DNA of 64,000 nt from Pseudomonas sp. PSE14 (GTDB lineage: Bacteria > Pseudomonadota > Gammaproteobacteria > Pseudomonadales > Pseudomonadaceae), in contig NZ_CP115669.1 in NCBI RefSeq assembly GCF_029203285.1, positions 372,001 through 436,000 on the forward strand, in the 5' to 3' direction. Shown here in pieces: positions 37,969 through 46,387 of the stretch. A model generated the notes under the pieces. That model worked only from the letters and a program-made list of their open reading frames with translations, was not told the origin of the DNA and did not search any database. Position 1 is the stretch's first letter; every line of letters begins with the position of its first letter. Both the position numbers and the translations under genes were made by a program.

Positions 37969-38481
37969 TTACAGCGCGGGGCTGAGAAGCGTGCGCTCGA
38001 GGACAAGTGGTGCGGGACCGCGCAATTTTACCCGCTCATTGGGGGCGAGCGACAGGGTTTCGCCGACGACATCCGGCCGAATCGGCAGTTCGCGCTTGTT
38101 CAGGTCCACCAGGCAGACCAGGGTCACGCTGGCCGGGCGGCCGTAGTCGAACAGCTCGTTGAGCGCGGCGCGGATGGTGCGGCCGCTCATCAGCACGTCG
38201 TCCACCAGTACCAGGTGCTGGCCGTCGATCTCGAAGGGCAGCTCCGACGGACGGACCTGTGGGTGCAGGCCGCTGCGGGTGAAGTCGTCGCGGTAGAAGG
38301 AAACGTCGAGGATGCCGAGGATCTCGTCGCTGCCCAGTTCCTTGAGCAGTTCCTGGGCGACCCAGATGCCGCCGGTGTGGATGCCGACGAAGCGCGGCGA
38401 GTCGATGTTGCGCTGCGCCAGGTAGTTGCGCAGGTCGGTGGCCATGCGGGGGAGGAGTTCGGCGGGGCTGGGCAGGGTCAT
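37969..38481 (-). CDS. pyrR: PyrR bifunctional regulator/uracil phosphoribosyltransferase-like
   Basis: 170 residues. PRPP-binding loop [17 protein letters not shown] is intact. In Gram-positives PyrR is an RNA-binding attenuator; in Pseudomonas its place in front of pyrB implies a regulatory role but the mechanism is less clear. 45 nt before pyrB. Confidence 0.94.
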   Translation of the reverse strand: MTLPSPAELLPRMATDLRNYLAQRNIDSPRFVGIHTGGIWVAQELLKELGSDEILGILDVSFYRDDFTRSGLHPQVRPSELPFEIDGQHLVLVDDVLMSGRTIRAALNELFDYGRPASVTLVCLVDLNKRELPIRPDVVGETLSLAPNERVKLRGPAPLVLERTLLSPAL

Positions 38482-38632
38482 GACGTCTCCGGTTCGGTTG
38501 GCGAGGCCACCCGGCGCGGGCGGCCATCGGGGCGGACCGTTCCGGGAAGGACTGGTCCGGCAAGCTTAGCGGCTTTCGCTCCCCCGGCGCTGTCACAGGT
38601 CAAGGGGGCTTTTTTGCAGATCAGGTCGCAGG

Positions 38633-39067
38633 TCAGGCGGGGGCGTTTTCGGCCAGCCAGCCCTCCAGCAGCAGGGCGGCGGCCAGGGCGTCCACCGGGC
38701 GCTCGCGGTAGCCGTCGCGCTGGCCCTGGGCCAGGCGCTCGCCCTTGGCGGCGTAGGTGGTCAGGCGTTCGTCGTGGGTGTGCACCGGCAGGTTGTAGCG
38801 GCCGTGCAGGCGCCGGGCGAACTTTTCGGCGCGTTCGCTCATGTCGCTGGGGGTGCCGTCCATGTTCAGCGGCAGGCCGACGACGATGGCGTCGGGCTGC
38901 CACTCCTTGATCAGGGCTTCCACGCGGTTCCAGTCCGGCACGCCGTTCTGCGCCTTGAGTACGCAGAGCTCGCGGGCCTGGCCGGTGATGGCCTGGCCGA
39001 CGGCGACGCCGATCTGCTTGGTGCCGTAGTCGAAGCCCAGGAGCAGGCGCAGGGGTTTGCTCGACAT
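38633..39067 (-). CDS. ruvX: Putative pre-16S rRNA nuclease RuvX (YqgF)
   Basis: 144 residues. RNase H-like fold: LLGFDYGTKQIGVAVGQ at the N-terminus holds the first catalytic Asp, VVGLPLNMDGT the middle motif, and VDALAAALLLEGWL the last Asp. YqgF proteins act in 16S rRNA 5' end maturation. Shares one nucleotide with the algH stop. Confidence 0.95.
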   Translation of the reverse strand: MSSKPLRLLLGFDYGTKQIGVAVGQAITGQARELCVLKAQNGVPDWNRVEALIKEWQPDAIVVGLPLNMDGTPSDMSERAEKFARRLHGRYNLPVHTHDERLTTYAAKGERLAQGQRDGYRERPVDALAAALLLEGWLAENAPA

Positions 39068-39636
39068 CAGGCGTGCCCGGCCTGGGCGGTGAGCAGGTTG
39101 AGGTTGATCCCCAGGCGCTCGGCGGCGGCGGACAGGCGTTGCTCGGCCGGCACCTCGAAGAGCACCGCGGGGTCTGCGGGGCAGGTCAGCCAGGCGTTGT
39201 CGGTCAGTTCGGCTTCCAACTGCCCGGCATCCCAGCCCGCGTAGCCGAGGGTGATCAGGTGCTGTGCCGGGCCGCTGCCGTCGGCGATGGCGAACAGCAC
39301 GTCCTGGGAAGTGGATAGCGACAGCTCGCCCAGCTCCAGGGTGGCCTGGTAGCTGCGTCCGGCGGGGTGCAGGACGAAGCCGCGGTCGGTCTGCACCGGG
39401 CCGCCGTTGTAGATGACCATGCCCTGGCAGCGTGCCGGCGGCAGTTCGTCCGGACGCAGCTGTTCGAGCACGTCGGAGAGGCTCAGACCGCTTGGGCGGT
39501 TGATGATCAGGCCCATGGCACCCTGCTCGTTGTGGTCAACGATGTAGGTGACGGTCTGGGCAAAGTTGGGATCCGCCATGTGCGGCATGGCGATCAGGAA
39601 GTGGTGCTTGAGAGAGCTTGCGGCTGTGCTTTTCAT
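39067..39636 (-). CDS. algH: UPF0301/AlgH protein
   Basis: 189 residues from the ATG at 39636, equal to the P. aeruginosa protein. Motifs FLIAMPHMADPNFAQTV and GLIINRPSG, and GYAGWDAGQLEAEL. First linked to alginate gene transcription; structure resembles a redox-type fold and the molecular function is not known. An open frame before the start is antisense to tonB3. Confidence 0.94.
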   Translation of the reverse strand: MKSTAASSLKHHFLIAMPHMADPNFAQTVTYIVDHNEQGAMGLIINRPSGLSLSDVLEQLRPDELPPARCQGMVIYNGGPVQTDRGFVLHPAGRSYQATLELGELSLSTSQDVLFAIADGSGPAQHLITLGYAGWDAGQLEAELTDNAWLTCPADPAVLFEVPAEQRLSAAAERLGINLNLLTAQAGHA

Positions 39637-39712
39637 GCCAGCTAGTTTCAGGCCTGCGGACCAAAGGGACAAGCCTTGAAAACGCCACCGCGTGCCTTCA
39701 GGCACGACAGGC

Positions 39713-40606
39713 TCAGCGGCTGGACAGGCGGTCGCCGCGTTCGAAGCGCCAGGTGCGGATGATTTCCAGGCGGTCGATGTCCGACAGGTCGCCGGAGAAG
39801 GGCGCGAAGGGCGCGGCCAGTCGCACGATGCGCTGGGCGGCCTGGTCGAGCATGGGCTGGCCGGAGGACTCCAGCACCTGCACTTCATAGAGGGAGCCGT
39901 CGCGGTTGATCGATACCAGCAGGCGCAGGCTGCCGTAGATGCGCTGGCGGCGGGCCTCGTCGGGGTAGTTCAGGTTGCCGATGCGCTCGATCTTCTTGCG
40001 CCATTCTTCCTTGTACCAGGCGCCCTTGTCGCGCATGGTCGAGGCGGCGCTCAGGCGGTGGATGCGTGGGCGTTTGGCGTACGCCTGCTGTTCGCGGGCG
40101 AGGTCGGCTTCGAGGCTGGAAATCTGCGCGGAGAGCTGGCTGGAATCGAACTGCGGCGCGGGCTTGGCGACGGTTTCCGCCTTGGGCGTCTGCGCCTTGG
40201 CCTGGACCTTGTCCGGGCGCGGGCTGCGGGTGGCGACGGCGGTCTTGGGCGCTTCCGGGCTCTTGGCCTGCTTCGGCGTAGCCGGCGGCGCGACCTTCTT
40301 CACCTCGGTGTCCTGGAACGGCGCCTGCTCGGTGGTCTTGGGGATCGCCTTGTGTTCCAGCGTACCGCTGCCCTGCTGGTTCATCTGGGCGAGGTAGTCG
40401 GCCTTCTCGGGCGCCTTCTCGCTCTTGAAGCTGGCCAGGGTGATTTCCAGGGTTTTGCTCAGCTGGCTGGGCATGGGCATGGTGAAGCCCACGCCCAGCA
40501 GCACGGCCACGTGCACGATGGCCGCAACGAACAGGGTGAAACCCAGCCGGTCCGCCGGGCGTACGCCGGAGGACACGGGGAAGTCGGAATGGGTTGCAGC
40601 GTTCAT
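39713..40606 (-). CDS. tonB3: TonB-family protein TonB3
   Basis: 297 residues. N-terminal TM (about 22-43), Pro/Lys-rich periplasmic linker, a short coiled segment (SAQISSLEADLAREQQAY) and a C-terminal TonB domain (YPDEARRQRIYGSLRLLVSI, GSLYEVQVLESSG). In P. aeruginosa the TonB3 homologue beside algH and gshB is needed for twitching motility and pilus assembly. No exbB/exbD adjacent. Confidence 0.92.
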   Translation of the reverse strand: MNAATHSDFPVSSGVRPADRLGFTLFVAAIVHVAVLLGVGFTMPMPSQLSKTLEITLASFKSEKAPEKADYLAQMNQQGSGTLEHKAIPKTTEQAPFQDTEVKKVAPPATPKQAKSPEAPKTAVATRSPRPDKVQAKAQTPKAETVAKPAPQFDSSQLSAQISSLEADLAREQQAYAKRPRIHRLSAASTMRDKGAWYKEEWRKKIERIGNLNYPDEARRQRIYGSLRLLVSINRDGSLYEVQVLESSGQPMLDQAAQRIVRLAAPFAPFSGDLSDIDRLEIIRTWRFERGDRLSSR

Positions 40607-40660
40607 TGCGGGTCACTAGGCCAAAGTGGGCGAAAGTCTGCCCACGAGGCTTATAAAAGT

Positions 40661-41623
40661 CTATGACGCACTACGCGCCTTGAGCTTTTCGTCGATGACT
40701 GCCATCAGCCTCTCACCGATACGGGTGTCGTAGGCCGCGTCGATCTCGCGGATGCAGGTCGGGCTGGTGACGTTGATCTCGGTGAGGTTTTCACCGATCA
40801 CGTCCAGGCCGACGAACAGCAGGCCGCGCTTGCGCAGCTCCGGGCCGACTTGCGCTGCGATCCAGCGGTCGCGCTCGGACAGCGGCTGGGCCACGCCACG
40901 GCCGCCGGCGGCCAGGTTGCCACGGGTCTCGCCCTGCGCCGGGATGCGCGCCAGGCAGTATTCCACCGGCTCGCCATCGATCATCAGGATGCGCTTGTCG
41001 CCGTCCTTGATCGCCGGGATGTAGCGCTGCGCCATCACCTGCTGCTGGCCGTGGCGGGTCAGGGTCTCGAGGATCACCGAGAGGTTCGGGTCGCCTTCGC
41101 GGTGGCGGAAGATCATCGAGCCGCCCATGCCATCCAGGGGTTTGAGAATGATGTCACGATGCTCGGCGGCGAACTCGCGCAGAATATCGGACCGGCGGCT
41201 CACCACGGTGGGCGGCGAGCACTGCGGGAAGAGGGTGGCGAAGTACTTCTCGTTGCAGTCGCGCAGGCTCTGCGGGCGGTTCACCACCAGGGTGCCGGCG
41301 GTCTCGGCCTGTTCCAGCAGGTAGGTGGAGTAGACGAATTCGTTATCGAAGGGCGGGTCCTTGCGCATCAGGATCACATCCAGCTCCGACAACGGCTGGT
41401 CGATTTCCGCGTCCAGCTCGAACCAGTGGGCCGGATCGTAGAAGACCTTCAGGGGGCGCATGCGGCCACGGGCCACGTTCTCCTTCTGGTAAAGATCCTG
41501 CTGTTCCATATAGAACAGCTCCCAGCCACGGGCCTGGGCAGCCAGCAGCATGGCCAGCGAGCTGTCCTTCTTGAAATTGATCTGCGCGATGGGGTCCATC
41601 ACGATCCCGAGGCGTACGCTCAT
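40661..41623 (-). CDS. gshB: Glutathione synthetase GshB
   Basis: 320 residues from the ATG at 41623, which follows CAGGAGGAC. ATP-grasp enzyme joining gamma-glutamylcysteine and glycine. Opening LGIVMDPIAQINFKKDSSLAM and central DIILKPLDGMGGSMIFR are typical. Divergent from pilG over about 270 nt. Confidence 0.96.
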   Translation of the reverse strand: MSVRLGIVMDPIAQINFKKDSSLAMLLAAQARGWELFYMEQQDLYQKENVARGRMRPLKVFYDPAHWFELDAEIDQPLSELDVILMRKDPPFDNEFVYSTYLLEQAETAGTLVVNRPQSLRDCNEKYFATLFPQCSPPTVVSRRSDILREFAAEHRDIILKPLDGMGGSMIFRHREGDPNLSVILETLTRHGQQQVMAQRYIPAIKDGDKRILMIDGEPVEYCLARIPAQGETRGNLAAGGRGVAQPLSERDRWIAAQVGPELRKRGLLFVGLDVIGENLTEINVTSPTCIREIDAAYDTRIGERLMAVIDEKLKARSAS

Positions 41624-41766
41624 GGGATGTCCTCCTGGGACTGAAGAGGGCGGTGAAGAGCACCGTCGAAAAGGCTGAAAAAGGATGCTCAGGGTGGCGC
41701 TGGATGTGCGCTCGGTCAAGGAAAAAGCCTGCGCGTTCCGGGTCTTATGGCCTGAATTTGCTGGGC

Positions 41767-41809
41767 GTGGTAAAGATTCTGACGATTGTGGTAAAAGGTT
41801 CCCACGATT
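41767..41809. repeat. Direct tandem repeat between gshB and pilG
   Basis: Two adjacent copies, 21 nt (41767-41787) and 22 nt (41788-41809), both starting GTGGTAAA and ending ACGATT. About two helical turns apart, in the divergent promoter region and 84 nt before the pilG start. A TATAAA-like -10 is at 41849. Could be a regulator site for the Pil-Chp operon; no regulator is identified. Confidence 0.5.
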
Positions 41810-41892
41810 GGGTCGCAGCCCGACGGTGGCAGGGCGCTCGCGCACTGATATAAAAAGTGGAAAAACGATTCACCGAGATGGTAAGGGCGAAC

Positions 41893-42300
41893 ATGGAACA
41901 GCATTCCGACGGTTTGAAAGTGATGGTGATCGACGACTCCAAGACGATTCGTCGCACCGCCGAAACCCTGCTGAAGAAAGTCGGCTGCGATGTCATCACA
42001 GCCATCGACGGCTTCGACGCCCTGGCCAAGATTGCCGATACCCATCCCAGCATCATCTTCGTCGACATCATGATGCCCCGCCTGGATGGCTATCAGACCT
42101 GCGCCCTGATCAAGAACAACAGTGCCTTCAAATCCACCCCGGTGATCATGCTGTCCTCCAAGGACGGCCTGTTCGACAAGGCCAAGGGTCGCATCGTCGG
42201 TTCCGACCAGTACCTCACCAAGCCCTTCAGCAAGGAAGAGCTGCTCGGCGCGATCAAGACCCATGTGCCTGACTTTACCCCGGTGGAGCACGCTTCCTGA
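41893..42300 (+). CDS. pilG: Twitching response regulator PilG
   Basis: 135 residues from the ATG at 41893, matching the P. aeruginosa length; upstream in-frame ATG codons at 41857 and 41878 would add unconserved residues. Single receiver domain: acidic pocket IDDS, phosphoacceptor Asp58 in FVDIMMP, Lys in LTKPF. Acts with ChpA to control pilus extension and cAMP. First gene of pilGHIJK-chpABCE. Confidence 0.96.
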   Translation: MEQHSDGLKVMVIDDSKTIRRTAETLLKKVGCDVITAIDGFDALAKIADTHPSIIFVDIMMPRLDGYQTCALIKNNSAFKSTPVIMLSSKDGLFDKAKGRIVGSDQYLTKPFSKEELLGAIKTHVPDFTPVEHAS

Positions 42301-42346
42301 AGTCCGGCCCAGCCGCCGGTGACGCCTTTTCCGTATGGGGACCACA

Positions 42347-42712
42347 ATGGCTCGAATTCTGATTGTTGATGACTCGCCGACCGAGATGTACAAGCTGACC
42401 GCGATGCTGGAAAAGCATTCGCATCAGGTACTCAAGGCCGAGAACGGCGCCGACGGCGTGGCCCTGGCCCGCCAGGAGAAGCCGGACGTGGTCCTGATGG
42501 ACATCGTCATGCCCGGCCTGAATGGCTTCCAGGCCACTCGTCAGCTGTCCAAGGACCCGGAAACCAGCGCGATTCCGGTGATCATCGTCACCACCAAGGA
42601 TCAGGAGACCGACAAGGTCTGGGGCAAGCGCCAGGGCGCGCGCGACTACCTGACCAAACCGGTGGACGAAGAAACACTGCTCAAGACCATCAATGCGGTG
42701 CTGGCCGGCTGA
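42347..42712 (+). CDS. pilH: Twitching response regulator PilH
   Basis: 121 residues from the ATG at 42347 with GGGG 6 nt before. An ATG at 42335 in the same frame would add 4 residues. Receiver domain with Asp52 in MDIVMP and Lys in YLTKPV. PilH is the second receiver of the system and probably drains phosphate or opposes PilG. 46 nt after pilG. Confidence 0.95.
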   Translation: MARILIVDDSPTEMYKLTAMLEKHSHQVLKAENGADGVALARQEKPDVVLMDIVMPGLNGFQATRQLSKDPETSAIPVIIVTTKDQETDKVWGKRQGARDYLTKPVDEETLLKTINAVLAG

Positions 42713-42774
42713 AGCCGGGCCGCACGCGCTGAAAGTCTTCAAGAACATAATTATTAAAGAAGGCCAGGGCCGGC

Positions 42775-43311
42775 ATGGCGGAAGTCCAGAGTCCTTTCGA
42801 GGTTCTCGTCCAGATCGATCAGCGTTGTCGTCTGCTGGCCGCGGGCCTGCCTGCGCAGCGCGAAGTGGCGCAGAGCTGGAACGGAATTGGCTTTCGCATG
42901 GCCGGGCGCCTGTTCGTGGCACCCATGGGGGAGGTCGGCGAGGTTCTTCACGAGCCGCGCTACACACTGCTGCCCGGTGTCCGTGACTGGGTGAAGGGGG
43001 TCGCCAACGTGCGCGGCCGCCTGTTGCCGATCATGGACCTGTGCGGCTTCCTCGGCGCGGAGCTGTCGCCTCTGCGCAAACAGCGGCGCGTGCTGGTGGT
43101 GGAACACCAGGAAGTCTTCGCCGGCCTCATCGTCGATGAGGTGTTCGGCATGCAGCACTTCCCGGTGGAAACCTTCAGCGAGCAGCTGCCGCCCCTCGAA
43201 GCGGTCCTGCAACCCTTTATTCATGGCGTCTTCAATCGAGAACAGCCCTGGTTGGTGTTCAGCCCGCATGCGCTGGCGCAACACCCGGCGTTTCTCGACG
43301 TCGCCAGCTAG
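42775..43311 (+). CDS. pilI: CheW-like adaptor PilI
   Basis: 178 residues, equal to P. aeruginosa PilI. CheW fold with VRDWVKGVANVRGRLLPIMDLCGFLG. Links the receptor PilJ to the kinase ChpA. Confidence 0.95.
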   Translation: MAEVQSPFEVLVQIDQRCRLLAAGLPAQREVAQSWNGIGFRMAGRLFVAPMGEVGEVLHEPRYTLLPGVRDWVKGVANVRGRLLPIMDLCGFLGAELSPLRKQRRVLVVEHQEVFAGLIVDEVFGMQHFPVETFSEQLPPLEAVLQPFIHGVFNREQPWLVFSPHALAQHPAFLDVAS

Positions 43312-43391
43312 ATTTTGACCGGTTGGGCTGGCTCGCCAGCCCGTGTGTGACATGGAAACCGTAAGCGTGGGGGTCCAGGCGGGGGCCGTAT

Positions 43392-45440
43392 ATGAAAAAA
43401 ATCAAGGCAGGCAGTCTCTTTTCGGGCACGCGTAGCAGCTCGCTGATCCTTGGACTCTTCGTGGTCCTGATCGTGGCGATCGTCTTGCTGTTCGCCAACT
43501 TCGCTTACCTCAACACCCAGGCGGACCACGACAAACAGTACATCGGCCACGCCGGCGAACTGCGCGTGCTGTCCCAGCGTATCGCCAAGAACGCCACGGA
43601 AGCCGCGGCGGGCAAGGGCGAGGCGTTCAAGCTGCTCAAGGATGCGCGCAACGACTTCGAGAAGCGCTGGAACATCCTGGTCAAGGGTGACGAAACCACC
43701 GGCCTGCCGCCCAGCCCCGCTTCGGTACAACCGCAGATGGCCCAAGTGCAGAAGGACTGGGACACCCTGCGCAAGAACACCGACTCCATCCTGGCCAGCG
43801 AGCAGACCGTACTGTCGCTGCACCAGGTGGCCGCGACGCTGGCCGAAACCATCCCGCAGCTGCAGGTGGAGTACGAAGAGGTCGTCGACATCCTGCTGGA
43901 AAACGGCGCTCCGGCCGACCAGGTTGCGGTAGCCCAGCGCCAGTCGCTGCTGGCCGAACGTATCCTTGGCTCGGTGAACAAGGTGCTGGCCGGTGACGAG
44001 AACTCCGTCCAGGCCGCCGACAGCTTCGGCCGTGACGCCAGTCTGTTCGGCCGCGTGCTCAAGGGCATGAAGGAAGGCAACGCGGCGATGAGCATCTCCA
44101 AGGTGACCAACGCCGAGGCGGTGGACCGCCTCAACGAGATTTCCGAACTCTTCGAATTCGTTTCCGGTTCGGTGGACGAGATCCTCGAGACCTCCCCGGA
44201 ACTGTTCCAGGTCCGTGAAGCGGCCAACACCATCTTCGGTGGCTCGCAGGTCCTGCTGGACAAGGCCTCCACCCTGGCCAGCGGCTTCGAGAACCTCGCC
44301 GGGGGCCGTGTCTTCAACCAGGTCGCCAGCGCCATGCTGGGCGTGATCGCCCTGGGCGCGATCATCCTCATCGGTCTGGTGATGGTGCGTGAAACCAACC
44401 GCCGTCTGGCCGAAACCGCCGAGAAGAACGACCGTAACCAGGCGGCGATTCTGCGACTGCTCGATGAAATCGCCGACCTCGCCGACGGTGACCTGACGGT
44501 AGCCGCGACCGTGACCGAGGACTTCACCGGTGCGATCGCGGACTCCATCAACTACTCCATCGACCAGCTCCGCGAGCTGGTGGAAACCATCAACCTGACC
44601 GCCGTGCAGGTGGCCGCCGCCGCCCAGGAAACCCAGGCCACCGCCATGCACCTGGCCGAAGCTTCCGAGCACCAGGCCCAGGAAATCGCCGGCGCCTCCG
44701 CCGCGATCAACGAAATGGCCGTGTCCATTGACCAGGTATCGGCGAACGCCTCCGAGTCCTCGGCGGTAGCGGAACGTTCCGTAGCCATCGCCAACAAGGG
44801 CAACGAAGTGGTGCACAACACCATCACCGGCATGGACAACATCCGCGAGCAGATCCAGGACACCTCCAAGCGAATCAAGCGCCTGGGCGAATCGTCCCAG
44901 GAGATCGGTGACATCGTCAGCCTGATTAACGACATTGCCGACCAGACCAACATCCTCGCCCTGAACGCCGCGATCCAGGCGTCCATGGCGGGCGACGCGG
45001 GCCGCGGCTTCGCCGTGGTAGCGGACGAAGTACAGCGCCTGGCGGAACGTTCCTCCGCGGCGACCAAGCAGATCGAAGCGCTGGTGAAGACCATTCAGAC
45101 CGACACCAACGAAGCGGTGATCTCGATGGAGCAGACCACCTCCGAGGTGGTGCGCGGTGCCCGCCTGGCGCAGGACGCCGGTGTGGCCCTGGAAGAGATC
45201 GAGAAGGTATCCAAGACCCTGGCGGCGCTGATCCAGAACATTTCCAACGCCGCCCGTCAGCAGGCGTCCTCCGCCGGCCACATTTCCAACACCATGAACG
45301 TGATCCAGGAGATCACCTCGCAGACCTCCGCCGGTACCACCGCCACCGCGCGCAGCATCGGTAACCTGGCGAAGATGGCGAGTGAAATGCGTAATTCCGT
45401 ATCCGGCTTCAAACTGCCGGACCTCGCGGAACAGGCCTGA
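43392..45440 (+). CDS. pilJ: Methyl-accepting chemotaxis protein PilJ
   Basis: 682 residues, same length as P. aeruginosa PilJ. TM1 about 18-37, a periplasmic helical sensor with PilJ repeats, TM2 about 312-332, HAMP, then the cytoplasmic hairpin with tip [17 protein letters not shown]. PilJ senses surface contact or the state of retracted pilin through the PilA interaction. Partner of PilI, PilK and ChpA. Confidence 0.97.
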   Translation: MKKIKAGSLFSGTRSSSLILGLFVVLIVAIVLLFANFAYLNTQADHDKQYIGHAGELRVLSQRIAKNATEAAAGKGEAFKLLKDARNDFEKRWNILVKGDETTGLPPSPASVQPQMAQVQKDWDTLRKNTDSILASEQTVLSLHQVAATLAETIPQLQVEYEEVVDILLENGAPADQVAVAQRQSLLAERILGSVNKVLAGDENSVQAADSFGRDASLFGRVLKGMKEGNAAMSISKVTNAEAVDRLNEISELFEFVSGSVDEILETSPELFQVREAANTIFGGSQVLLDKASTLASGFENLAGGRVFNQVASAMLGVIALGAIILIGLVMVRETNRRLAETAEKNDRNQAAILRLLDEIADLADGDLTVAATVTEDFTGAIADSINYSIDQLRELVETINLTAVQVAAAAQETQATAMHLAEASEHQAQEIAGASAAINEMAVSIDQVSANASESSAVAERSVAIANKGNEVVHNTITGMDNIREQIQDTSKRIKRLGESSQEIGDIVSLINDIADQTNILALNAAIQASMAGDAGRGFAVVADEVQRLAERSSAATKQIEALVKTIQTDTNEAVISMEQTTSEVVRGARLAQDAGVALEEIEKVSKTLAALIQNISNAARQQASSAGHISNTMNVIQEITSQTSAGTTATARSIGNLAKMASEMRNSVSGFKLPDLAEQA

Positions 45441-45499
45441 GCAGGGGAGGTGCGCTGCCCGGGCGGTAGCGCACGATAGTCTTGAGCGAGGGGCGCGAC

Positions 45500-46363
45500 A
45501 TGCAGGCAAGTGGCGTCTGGTCGTTGCAGCCGTTGGCCGACATGTCGGCCGCGGAATTCCGCGACTGGCAGGCACTGTTGGAAGACCGCACCGGCGTTGT
45601 CGTCAACGAGCAACGCCGCGCCTTCCTGCAGACCAGCCTGGGCGCCCGCATGCGCGAACTGGGCGTCAGCGACTACGGCAGCTACTACCGGCAGGTCACC
45701 GACGGCCCGCGTGGCGCCGTGGAATGGTCGAACCTGCTGGACCGTCTCACCGTTCAGGAAACCCGATTCTTTCGCCACAAACCCTCCTTCGAGTTGCTCG
45801 AGCGCTACCTGCGCCAGCGTCTCGAAGAGGTCGGCCAGGGCCGGCCGCTGGCCTTGTGGAGTGTGGGCTGTTCCAGCGGCGAGGAGCCATACTCCCTTGC
45901 CATGGTCGCCACGCAGGTCCTGGAGGCCGCCGGGCGCACGCCGTTGTTCGGCGTGACCGGGACCGACATCAGCCTCAATGCCCTGAGCAAGGCGCGCGAG
46001 GCGGTGTACGCGGCACGCAAGCTGGATGAGATCGATGCGGCGTTGACCGGGCGCTTTTTCAGCGTACGGGACGACGGGCGTTATCAGGTGGTACCGAATC
46101 TGGTCGAGCGCGTCTGCTGCGCCCGGCTGAATGTGCTGGAACTGGCCCAGGCGCCAATGTCCGGCATGGATGTGATCTTCTGCCAGAACCTGCTGATCTA
46201 CTTCCGCCGCTGGCGGCGGCGGGAAATCCTCAATCGCCTGGCCGAGCGGCTGGCGCCGGGGGGACTGTTGGTGGTCGGAGTCGGCGAGGTGGTGGATTGG
46301 CACCATCCGGCCCTCGAACCGGTCGCCGACGAGCGCGTTCTGGCCTTTACCCGGAAGGGATGA
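45500..46363 (+). CDS. pilK: CheR-type methyltransferase PilK
   Basis: 287 residues from the ATG at 45500 preceded by GAGGGG; an in-frame TTG at 45482 would add 6 residues. CheR N-terminal helices, SAM motif WSVGCSSGEEPYSLAM, and the DVIFCQNLLIYF motif. Should methylate glutamates on PilJ. Confidence 0.94.
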   Translation: MQASGVWSLQPLADMSAAEFRDWQALLEDRTGVVVNEQRRAFLQTSLGARMRELGVSDYGSYYRQVTDGPRGAVEWSNLLDRLTVQETRFFRHKPSFELLERYLRQRLEEVGQGRPLALWSVGCSSGEEPYSLAMVATQVLEAAGRTPLFGVTGTDISLNALSKAREAVYAARKLDEIDAALTGRFFSVRDDGRYQVVPNLVERVCCARLNVLELAQAPMSGMDVIFCQNLLIYFRRWRRREILNRLAERLAPGGLLVVGVGEVVDWHHPALEPVADERVLAFTRKG

Positions 46364-46387
46364 CACAGACACATGAGTGGAGTGGCT

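Noticed and set aside
41826-41840. Possible sigma-54 promoter before pilG
   Set aside because: TGGCAG is present but the -12 element reads TCGC in place of TTGC; too weak to call.
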